Shown here in pieces: positions 16,818 through 22,636 of a stretch of 24,169 nucleotides of DNA; position 1 is the stretch's first letter; each line of letters starts with the position of its first letter. Made by a program: the position numbers and the translations under genes. The DNA is from 13-1-40CM-64-14 sp036393975. Its GTDB lineage: Bacteria; Sysuimicrobiota; Sysuimicrobiia; Sysuimicrobiales; Kaftiobacteriaceae. Below the pieces are notes generated by a model. That model ran no database searches. It was not told the origin of the DNA and worked only from the letters and a program-made list of their open reading frames with translations. Where the stretch lies: the NCBI GenBank assembly GCA_036393975.1, contig DASWFZ010000061.1:1-24169 (forward strand), in the 5' to 3' direction.

Positions 16818-16846
16818 ATTATGGCAGTGGGTCAACACGGTGTCAA
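16818..16846 (-). promoter_or_regulatory. Strong sigma-70-type promoter for hpt-guaB3-guaA
   Basis: On the minus strand a perfect TTGACA (16846-16841) is followed after exactly 17 bases by CATAAT (16823-16818), five of six to consensus. Its last two bases are the first two of the ATG at 16819. Transcription should start near 16811, giving a leader of about 22 bases with GAGG before the GTG at 16789. A ten-base palindrome CCCGCGCGGG at 16859-16868 lies just upstream of the -35 box and could be a regulator site or chance. Confidence 0.55.
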
Positions 16847-16918
16847 TGAACGGTCCGCCCCGCGCGGGTGGAATCGTTCGTGTTTTGGCGGATGCGACGG
16901 GCGCGACGGGCTGCTGTC

Positions 16919-17515
16919 TTAGCCGACGGCGGCCGGAGTTGGCCGACTCCCAGGTTTGACGAGCGGCACACCCGCGCGGCATAAGTCGCACATCGCAGCA
17001 AGATACACCGGTGCCTCCAACGCGGCCAGAGCCTCAAAGGAACAGTGGAAATTCAGCGGTCCTGCGCTGCGGTCCACGATGGCCCCGACGCCGACGACGA
17101 TCCCGCCATGCCGTTCGACTACCCGCTTTACTTCCCCCGTTGCTGCCCCGGTGGTGACGACGTCTTCAACAAGGAGCACGCGTTCACCCGGCTCGATTTT
17201 GAACTGACGGCGCAACTCAAATTTCCCGTCGACGCGCTCGGCAAACAACGCGCGCACTCCCAACGCCCGGGCAACCTCATGGGCCACGATCATGCCCCCA
17301 TAGGCGGGACCGATTACGACCTGCGGCCGCGCAGAGCGGAAGCGCTGCCCCAGCGCGGCCCCGACAGCGGCGGCATGGTGCGGATACTGCAGCAACTGCG
17401 CGCATTGCACGTACTGGGAACTATGCATGCCCGAACTCAGGAGGAAGTGCCCCGACTGAAACGCACCGGTCTCTTTCAACAGGGCGAGCACCTTGGTCGC
17501 GTCCATTATCGCCAT
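16919..17515 (-). CDS. pyrE: Orotate phosphoribosyltransferase
   Basis: It joins orotate to PRPP to give OMP, the fifth step of pyrimidine synthesis. It has 198 residues, normal length. The PRPP motif VLLVEDVVTTGAAT (113-126) is intact, preceded by GPAYGGMIVAHEVA and the flexible loop with FELRRQFKIEPGE. The N-terminus LLKETGAFQSGHFLLSSGMHSSQYVQC is characteristic. The ATG at 17515 is given as start; the in-frame ATG at 17506, eight bases after an AGGA, is an equally good or better choice and costs three residues. It follows pyrF by 15 bp and is the last gene of the pyr operon. I see no intrinsic terminator in the 70 bases before the hpt promoter. Confidence 0.96.
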   Translation of the reverse strand: MAIMDATKVLALLKETGAFQSGHFLLSSGMHSSQYVQCAQLLQYPHHAAAVGAALGQRFRSARPQVVIGPAYGGMIVAHEVARALGVRALFAERVDGKFELRRQFKIEPGERVLLVEDVVTTGAATGEVKRVVERHGGIVVGVGAIVDRSAGPLNFHCSFEALAALEAPVYLAAMCDLCRAGVPLVKPGSRPTPAAVG

Positions 17516-17530
17516 CCTACCTTGGAATAC

Positions 17531-18355
17531 CTAGGAGTTTCGTGTAGAGGCCCGAGTCTCCTGGTGAAGGGCCCTGTCGATCTCACCGATCATCCGGGTG
17601 ACTGCGGACACTGGATCTTCCGCGTCCACCACCGGACGTCCCACGACCACGTAGTCGGCCCCAGCGCGGACCGCCTCGGCGGGTGTCCCCGTCCGGCGCT
17701 GGTCGCCGTCCACCGATCCGGCGGGCCGGATGCCCGGCGTCACGACGAGGAAGTCAGTCCCGCACGCCGTCTTGATCGCCGCGGCTTCGCGGGGCGATGC
17801 AATGACGCCATCTAGTCCGATCCATTTGGCACAGGCAGCCGCCTCCACGACCTGGGCGAACGTGTCCTGCCCTTCAGCGATACTCGTCAGCCGGGTGATC
17901 CCAAGTAACCGCGGACGCGCGCGTGAGGACTGGGGCGACGGAGGTGTCGTCGGAACATTGTTATTGGCCGCGGAGTGCGTGTTGTCATGCGGAAAGACGG
18001 CGGCAAGCGCGTGCACAGCTTCGCGCATGGCCTCGTCCCCTGCGGCCACGTGGATGTTCATCATCATGATCCCGAGCCGGGCCGCGGCCGCGACCGCGGC
18101 GGCCACGGTACGCGGGATGTCATGGAACTTCAGGTCGAGGAACACGTTCCGATCTCGGGCCAGCACCAGGGCGACGGCCTCTGGCCCCGCAGCCGTGAAC
18201 AACTCAGACCCGATCTTGAACCATCCAACGTACGGTGCCAGCGCATCGACGAGTCGCGCGGCCTCCCCCAAAGTCGGCAGGTCGAGGGCTACAATGAGGC
18301 GATCGGACGCGCGTCGCTCAGGACGTGCGGATACCCCCTCCCCGCGGCCGCTCAT
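17531..18355 (-). CDS. pyrF: Orotidine 5'-phosphate decarboxylase
   Basis: It decarboxylates OMP to UMP, the last step of the pathway. It has 274 residues; bacterial group I enzymes usually have about 230-245. The catalytic Asp-x-Lys-xx-xx-Asp array is present in DLKFHDIPRTV (74-84), with VALDLP at the first strand, KIGSELF, and the phosphate site TPGIRPAGSVDGDQRRTGTP with VVVGRP. The extra length comes from a hydrophilic insertion at about residues 121-149, rich in Asn, Thr, Ser and Pro, where relatives have only a short turn, plus an 18-residue N-terminal leader. The ATG overlaps the pyrC stop (ATGA). The insertion should sit on the barrel surface and leaves the active site untouched. Confidence 0.96.
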   Translation of the reverse strand: MSGRGEGVSARPERRASDRLIVALDLPTLGEAARLVDALAPYVGWFKIGSELFTAAGPEAVALVLARDRNVFLDLKFHDIPRTVAAAVAAAARLGIMMMNIHVAAGDEAMREAVHALAAVFPHDNTHSAANNNVPTTPPSPQSSRARPRLLGITRLTSIAEGQDTFAQVVEAAACAKWIGLDGVIASPREAAAIKTACGTDFLVVTPGIRPAGSVDGDQRRTGTPAEAVRAGADYVVVGRPVVDAEDPVSAVTRMIGEIDRALHQETRASTRNS

Positions 18356-19689
18356 CTTGCAGAAACCTGGTTAGATTTGGGTGCTAACACTGACTCAGTG
18401 CCAGCTGGATCCGCATATTTGATTTCGCCTGCGACGAGCGTGAGGACGGGCTTGCCCACCAGCTCCCATCCTCCAAACGGCGTGTTGCGGGATTTGGAGG
18501 CGAAGGCGGCTGGATCGACAACCCACGAGCGATTGACGTCAATGAGAACAATGTCGGCGGGGGCGCCGACCTCCAGCCGACCGCCTGGTAGGGCGAGAAT
18601 GTCGGCAGGACGGGAGCTCAGGCAGCGTAGCGCGGCGTGTAACGAGAGTACCCCCGGCCGGACAAGATGCGTCAGCACAAGGCCTAGGGCCGTTTCCAAT
18701 CCGACAACTCCGAACGGGACGCGATCAAACTCGACTATGGTCTCTTCTGGCGCGTGCGGGGCGTGATCGGTAGCAATCGCATCGATCGTGCCGTCTTGGA
18801 GTCCTTCTACCAAGGCGGTTCGGTCCGCCTCGGTGCGTAACGGCGGCTTCATCTTGGCGCCGGCGTTGTAGCCTTCCACCGCCGCATCGGTAAGTAAGAG
18901 GTGATGTGGCGTGACTTCCGCCGTCACCGCGACCCCGCGGCGCTTTGCCTCCCGGATCAATCTCACACTGCCGGTTGTACTCACATGCGCGATGTGCAGG
19001 CGGCAGCCCGTCTCCTCGGCAAGCACGAGATCTCGAGCCACAATTACATCCTCACTTGCGGCGGGAATACCCCGCAATCCTAAGACACTCGACCACGCCC
19101 CCTCATGCATGACGCCGTCAGTGCTGAGCGAGGGGTCTTCGCAGTGTTCGATGATCGGCAGGCCGACGTGTTGCGCATAGCGCATGGCCCGAGAGAACAA
19201 ACCGCTGTTGGTCACGCTATTGCCGTCATCAGACAATGCGACCGCTCCTGCGGCCGCCAAGGTCTCAATGGGCGCCAGCTCCACCCCCTCCCGTCTCACG
19301 GTCACGGCCCCAATGGGGTAGACGCGGCAGACACCGGCCTGAGCGGCTTTGCTCCGCACGTACACCACGATGGTCGGATGATCGATGGGCGGCGTGGTGT
19401 TCGGCATGCATGCCACCGCAGTGAATCCGCCACGGACAGCCGCGACTGTCCCCGAGGCGATATCTTCTTTGTGTGTCTGCCCGGGGTCGCGGAGATGCAC
19501 ATGCATGTCGATGAGGCCCGGGGCGACGATAAGCCCGCGGGCATCGAGGATGCGGGAGTCGGACGTCGGAAGATTCCGGTCCACGGCGGCAATCTTCCCA
19601 TCGATGATCAACACGTCTGCCAGGCGGTCCATCCCACTGACCGGATCGCAGACCTGGCCGCCCTGGATCACAATCGGTGTTGTGTTCAC
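18352..19689 (-). CDS. pyrC: Dihydroorotase, class I
   Basis: This zinc enzyme closes carbamoyl-aspartate to dihydroorotate. It has 445 residues from the GTG at 19689. The metal-binding HVHLRDPG starts at residue 63, followed by GGFTAVACMPNTTPPID, the histidine segments IEHCED and LHIAHVSTTGS, and the catalytic aspartate in TDHAPHAPEE. The longer frame beginning at 19797 overlaps pyrB and is not needed. The GTG lies four bases after the pyrB stop and the protein then begins with the normal strand TPIVIQGGQVCDP. Class I dihydroorotases of this type often associate with ATCase, which fits the gene order. Translation is probably coupled to pyrB. Length and motifs are ordinary. Confidence 0.96.
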   Translation of the reverse strand: MNTTPIVIQGGQVCDPVSGMDRLADVLIIDGKIAAVDRNLPTSDSRILDARGLIVAPGLIDMHVHLRDPGQTHKEDIASGTVAAVRGGFTAVACMPNTTPPIDHPTIVVYVRSKAAQAGVCRVYPIGAVTVRREGVELAPIETLAAAGAVALSDDGNSVTNSGLFSRAMRYAQHVGLPIIEHCEDPSLSTDGVMHEGAWSSVLGLRGIPAASEDVIVARDLVLAEETGCRLHIAHVSTTGSVRLIREAKRRGVAVTAEVTPHHLLLTDAAVEGYNAGAKMKPPLRTEADRTALVEGLQDGTIDAIATDHAPHAPEETIVEFDRVPFGVVGLETALGLVLTHLVRPGVLSLHAALRCLSSRPADILALPGGRLEVGAPADIVLIDVNRSWVVDPAAFASKSRNTPFGGWELVGKPVLTLVAGEIKYADPAGTESVLAPKSNQVSAR

Positions 19690-19693
19690 CTTG

Positions 19694-20707
19694 TCACCCG
19701 ACGGTCCGGACAATCTCCGCGACTGCGTGGTCTCGGACAGGAAGCTCATTGGGTGCGTCGCGTCGTGCCGCCCCTCGATCGGGTGTGTCCGCGTCACCCA
19801 ATGCCCACAGCAAAACCGCCATCCTTACCGCCACCCCGTTTGTCACCTGTGCGTGGATGCCCGACTGCGGTCCGTACGCAGCGTCGGCACTGACTTCCAC
19901 ACCGAGGTTCATCGGGCCAGGATGTAAGAGAAGAACATCCGGCCGTGCTGTCGCGAGGGCGGAGGATGTAATGGCGTATCGGCCGGTGTACTCGCCAAGG
20001 GACGGGACGTAGCCATGCTCCTGGCGCTCTCGCTGCATGCGCAACGCCATGACGACGTCCGCGTGCTCCAGACCCTTCGCGAGCGACGAGGTCATCGTCA
20101 CCTGGGGGGCACGCGGGAAGCGGTCATCTGCCGATGGCCACGCGGGCAAGAGCGTCGGAGGACCCACTAATGTGACGTGGGCGCCCAGAGCGGTGAAACC
20201 CCACACGGCGGACCGGGCCACTCGGGAGTGGAGGACATCGCCGACGATCGCGACATTCAATCCGGCAATGCGTCCCCTGTGCTGGCGCACAGTCAACAGG
20301 TCCAGTAACCCCTGCGTGGGGTGTTCGTGCATGCCATCTCCGGCATTGATGATCGCGCACCGCACCCAGCGGCTGGCGAGGTGAGGCGCCCCCGCTGAAG
20401 GGTGTCGAATCACAATGGCCTGCGCGCCCAGAGCCTCAAGCGTTTGGACAGTGTCGACGAGCGACTCGCCTTTCTGGATACTGCTGCGGGTGACATCGCA
20501 ACGAACGGCTGTCGCACCGAGTCGCGCAGACGCCAACTCAAAGGAAATCTCCGTGCGCGTGCTGGGTTCGTAGAATAACGTGGCGATCGCGTGATCCCGC
20601 AGTGCCTCGGACCGAGGGGGTCCACCGAGGACGCGCTGGGCGAGATCAAGCAATCGCGTAATCTCGGCGGCATCGAGCTGTTGCAGGGCGAGGAGGTGGC
20701 GGCGCAT
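19694..20707 (-). CDS. pyrB: Aspartate carbamoyltransferase catalytic subunit
   Basis: It makes carbamoyl-aspartate from carbamoyl phosphate and aspartate. It has 337 residues. The carbamoyl-phosphate loop FYEPSTRTEISFE has STRT at 49-52; other active-site segments are SSIQKGESLVDTV (the lysine of the neighbouring subunit), VIRHPSAGAP, GDGMHEHPTQGLLDLLT, VGDVLHSRVARS and MALRMQRERQ. The usual HPGP.NRG reads HPGPMNLG here (Leu268 for Arg), a one-base difference. The C-terminus is about 25 residues longer than usual. No pyrI regulatory-subunit gene is nearby. The ATG at 20707 has GGAGGG six bases upstream. It is the first gene of the pyr operon, behind the PyrR-type attenuator. Confidence 0.96.
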   Translation of the reverse strand: MRRHLLALQQLDAAEITRLLDLAQRVLGGPPRSEALRDHAIATLFYEPSTRTEISFELASARLGATAVRCDVTRSSIQKGESLVDTVQTLEALGAQAIVIRHPSAGAPHLASRWVRCAIINAGDGMHEHPTQGLLDLLTVRQHRGRIAGLNVAIVGDVLHSRVARSAVWGFTALGAHVTLVGPPTLLPAWPSADDRFPRAPQVTMTSSLAKGLEHADVVMALRMQRERQEHGYVPSLGEYTGRYAITSSALATARPDVLLLHPGPMNLGVEVSADAAYGPQSGIHAQVTNGVAVRMAVLLWALGDADTPDRGAARRDAPNELPVRDHAVAEIVRTVG

Positions 20708-20726
20708 CAGGAACCCTCCGGAGCCG

Positions 20727-20763
20727 AAAAGACAAGAGGCAGAGGAGAAATCTCCTCTGCCTC
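20727..20763 (-). terminator. Intrinsic terminator in the pyr leader (attenuator)
   Basis: The minus-strand transcript can form a perfect 12-13 bp stem with arms GAGGCAGAGGAG and CTCCTCTGCCTC (20763-20736) and a tiny loop, followed by TTGTCTTTT (20735-20727). It lies between the PyrR-binding hairpin and the pyrB ribosome site, so it should stop transcription before pyrB when the upstream switch is in its off state. Its position in a leader, not after a gene, identifies it as an attenuator. Confidence 0.85.
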
Positions 20764-20807
20764 GCGATCTCGGATGTGCAGCTCGTGCGTACGGTCGTGC
20801 ATCTACG

Positions 20808-20839
20808 CCTTTCCGGCCTCTCAGGACCGGCTTAAAGGG
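20808..20839 (-). promoter_or_regulatory. PyrR-binding RNA hairpin (anti-antiterminator) of the pyr operon
   Basis: The leader RNA contains UCCUGAGAGG (20826-20817), an exact match to the core of the PyrR-binding consensus ARUCCNGNGAGGYU. The flanking A-U pair of the consensus is replaced by G-C, which keeps the pairing. The loop sits on a CCGG/CCGG stem, then an unpaired AAG on the 5' side, then a lower CCUUU/AAAGG stem, as in known PyrR sites. PyrR with bound UMP stabilises this hairpin, which lets the terminator 44 bases downstream form. No pyrR gene is in the window. I could not resolve the competing antiterminator stem by eye. Confidence 0.8.
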
Positions 20840-20982
20840 ACATCCTCATCACCCAATTTAACACACTCACGGAGGAAAAGGAAGAGGAAATCACCGTCCC
20901 CCGTCTAACCCCTGCCTACTGGAAGAGGGCACTCGCAACCAGCAAACGCACAATCCTACATCCTCAAGGAGGCATCACATCT

Positions 20983-21513
20983 ATGAGCCGACTTTCGATC
21001 ATCGCCCTCGTGGCGGCCGGGGGGCTCGCCGCCAGTCTTTGGGCCCCAGTTCCTGCCGCCGCCCAGACGCCGGTGCAACGCGGGAAAACGTTAGATCTCC
21101 TCCTGTTCTCGACATCAGGGGCGACGACCATGTCGTTCGGTGTCACGTATCCATTCAGTTTCATCCTCGACGGTACGCTGAACTACCAGACCGCCGGAGG
21201 CACGAGTGTCATCGATCTAGGCGCCCGGTACTGGTTTCCCGTCCGGCCCGCTGGATTTTCCCCGTACGTCGGCGGGGGGCTGATCTTTGCCACCTCGACA
21301 GGGTTCTACTTGGGAGGGGGCGCGGCTGTCTCATTGGCCTCCCAGTGGAACGGCTACGTCGGCGTCAACTTGAGGTCCGTGGGCGGCACTAGCGTCACCG
21401 CGTTTGATGTAGGTGCCCAGTATATTTTCGGTCGTTATGTCGGGGGCGTCATTGGCCTAGCGGGTTCTGGCGGAACATCCAGCATCTACGTGGGCGCGAC
21501 GTTCAACTACTAG
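20983..21513 (+). CDS. Small outer-membrane beta-barrel protein
   Basis: This is a 176-residue exported protein and the only convincing plus-strand gene. Residues 1-28 form a signal peptide (LSIIALVAAGGLAASLWAPVPAAAQ). The rest consists of alternating polar/hydrophobic strands rich in Gly, Ser, Thr and aromatic residues, such as GARYWFPV, YVGGGLIFAT, YLGGGAAVSLAS and YVGVNLRSVGG, ending in the aromatic YVGATFNY expected of an outer-membrane barrel. Size suggests eight strands, as in OmpA/OmpX/OmpW-like proteins. The ATG has AAGGAGG ten bases upstream. It is transcribed divergently from pyrB and ends at a strong terminator. I cannot name a closer family or function. Confidence 0.85.
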   Translation: MSRLSIIALVAAGGLAASLWAPVPAAAQTPVQRGKTLDLLLFSTSGATTMSFGVTYPFSFILDGTLNYQTAGGTSVIDLGARYWFPVRPAGFSPYVGGGLIFATSTGFYLGGGAAVSLASQWNGYVGVNLRSVGGTSVTAFDVGAQYIFGRYVGGVIGLAGSGGTSSIYVGATFNY

Positions 21514-21529
21514 GCTGCATGGAACTTTA

Positions 21530-21569
21530 AGCAAACAGGGCAGCGATTGGGGCGCTGCCCTGTTTTGCT
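21530..21569. terminator. Bidirectional intrinsic terminator between convergent genes
   Basis: The arms CAGGGCAGCG (21536-21545) and CGCTGCCCTG (21553-21562) pair perfectly over a seven-base loop and extend into AGCAAA/TTTGCT. T-rich tracts follow on both strands (TTTTGCTTTG on plus; TTTGCTTAAAG on minus). It serves the plus-strand barrel gene ending at 21513 and the minus-strand gene ending at 21599. Confidence 0.9.
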
Positions 21570-21598
21570 TTGTCTTGCCTCTTCCCCTAAGGTCAGCG

Positions 21599-22147
21599 TC
21601 ACGGCGCGGCCCATTGGTTCACGAATTCTCGCAGCGCTCGCTCGGTCGCTCGCAACAACCCGACTGGTCCTTCTGCATGTCCCTCCATCTCGGTAGAGAA
21701 GCGCTCCTTTGTCGCGATGATCATCACGTGCACGTCGAAGGTCACAGCCGCCTCCGAGGGGATCCCGTCCGAATCTCCCCGTGGCCCGCGTTCTTGATCG
21801 GCGCGGGTGAGGCGGCCGGTGACTACCGCGTCGACACCGAGGCGATTCCCCAATTCAGCCACCACTGTCGGGCTGGTCAGTCTGGCGGTTAGGAGTCGCA
21901 TCGCGAGTAGCGCGCTATTTGTCTGCTCGAATGGCACTACTCGAACCCCCGCGGTGGCTAGCAGACGTGACAGACGCGCGGCAGCCCACCCAGCCAGACC
22001 CTCCCGCACACCCACGTCATCGGCGAAGGGGGCGACGGCTACCACCCCGACCCGCACGAGGTTTGGGAAGACGGGCTCCGCAGTCGCGGCTCCGAGCCCG
22101 GCCACCAGCAGCAGCGTGAACAGCACCGACGTCTGGATGACGCGCAT
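21599..22147 (-). CDS. Exported protein with a CsgG/TolB-N-like fold
   Basis: This is a protein of 182 residues. A signal peptide (MRVIQTSVLFTLLLVAGLGAATA) precedes VGVVAVAPFADD, an amphipathic helix with AAARLSRLLATAGVRVVPFEQT, and then VVAELGNRLGVDAVVTGRLT. This alternation (strand AV.PF.D, helix, GV.VV, then LGVDAVVTG) is what one sees in the nucleotide-free alpha/beta domains of CsgG, LpoB/FlgO-type and TolB N-terminal domains, which act in the cell envelope. No lipobox cysteine is visible. The ATG at 22147 lies 11 bp after the neighbouring small gene, so the two are probably co-transcribed; an upstream in-frame start overlaps that gene and is unnecessary. The exact role is unknown. Confidence 0.75.
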   Translation of the reverse strand: MRVIQTSVLFTLLLVAGLGAATAEPVFPNLVRVGVVAVAPFADDVGVREGLAGWAAARLSRLLATAGVRVVPFEQTNSALLAMRLLTARLTSPTVVAELGNRLGVDAVVTGRLTRADQERGPRGDSDGIPSEAAVTFDVHVMIIATKERFSTEMEGHAEGPVGLLRATERALREFVNQWAAP

Positions 22148-22158
22148 GGCTCTTCTGC

Positions 22159-22479
22159 CTACGTCGCTATCGACATTTCGCTGGGCGTCCCGGCATCCGG
22201 CCAAGCGTAGGGAAGGTCCATCCGCTCACTCGCTTTCTTCACGATCGTCCAAGTCTGGCCATCCCATTTGACTAGGTCGCCTACTTGGACCTGAGCATAG
22301 AAATAGCCAGGGACCTCATAATCCGTCGAGTTGATAGTAATCGCGAAAGAGTGACCTGTTGCGTCGACTTTCTTTGCCTCCACCCACCCGACGACCTGAA
22401 CGCCCTCCTCACCGCCACATGACGGAAAGATCTGCGCGACGGTTGTCATCATAGTAACCAACAATACAATTCTCAGCAT
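22159..22479 (-). CDS. Small exported protein of unknown function
   Basis: This is a 106-residue protein. The N-terminus (LRIVLLVTMMTTVAQIFPSC) looks like a signal peptide. The cysteine at residue 21 is preceded by PS, so it only loosely resembles a lipobox. The mature part is small and beta-rich, with VGWVEAKKVDATGHSFAI, YEVPGYFYAQVQVGDLVKWDG and TWTIVKK, which reads like a compact SH3- or OB-like barrel. I do not recognise a family. The start is well supported by GGGAGG five to six bases before the ATG. It lies 100-160 bp after the porin's terminator and directly before the CsgG/TolB-N-like gene, so both may be envelope proteins. Confidence 0.7.
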   Translation of the reverse strand: MLRIVLLVTMMTTVAQIFPSCGGEEGVQVVGWVEAKKVDATGHSFAITINSTDYEVPGYFYAQVQVGDLVKWDGQTWTIVKKASERMDLPYAWPDAGTPSEMSIAT

Positions 22480-22580
22480 CTCGACCTCCCGAACCGCGTG
22501 GACCTCTCTAGATGTTCCCTGCTACCGGCTCTTTCTCTTGCCAGGCCAGGGGCTCGGTTCCGTTGGGTTGACACCATGCA

Positions 22581-22618
22581 CACAAAAAGGCCCTCCGCCG
22601 GGTTTCCGGCGGAGGGCC
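22581..22618 (-). terminator. Intrinsic terminator after the SLH porin gene
   Basis: A perfect 13-bp GC-rich stem has arms GGCCCTCCGCCGG (22589-22601) and CCGGCGGAGGGCC (22606-22618) with a four-base loop. On the minus strand it is followed by TTTTTGTG. It begins 19 bp after the porin stop codon and ends that transcript. Confidence 0.93.
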
Positions 22619-22636
22619 CGTGATCGTGCGACCAAC

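Noticed and set aside
16859..16868. CCCGCGCGGG palindrome as the pyrE terminator
   Set aside because: It has no loop and no T-tract; it is short and expected by chance in GC-rich DNA.
20851..20883. TAAATT as the -10 box of the pyr promoter
   Set aside because: The position suits the leader, but the -35 candidate at 17 bases (TTCCTT) matches only two of six positions.
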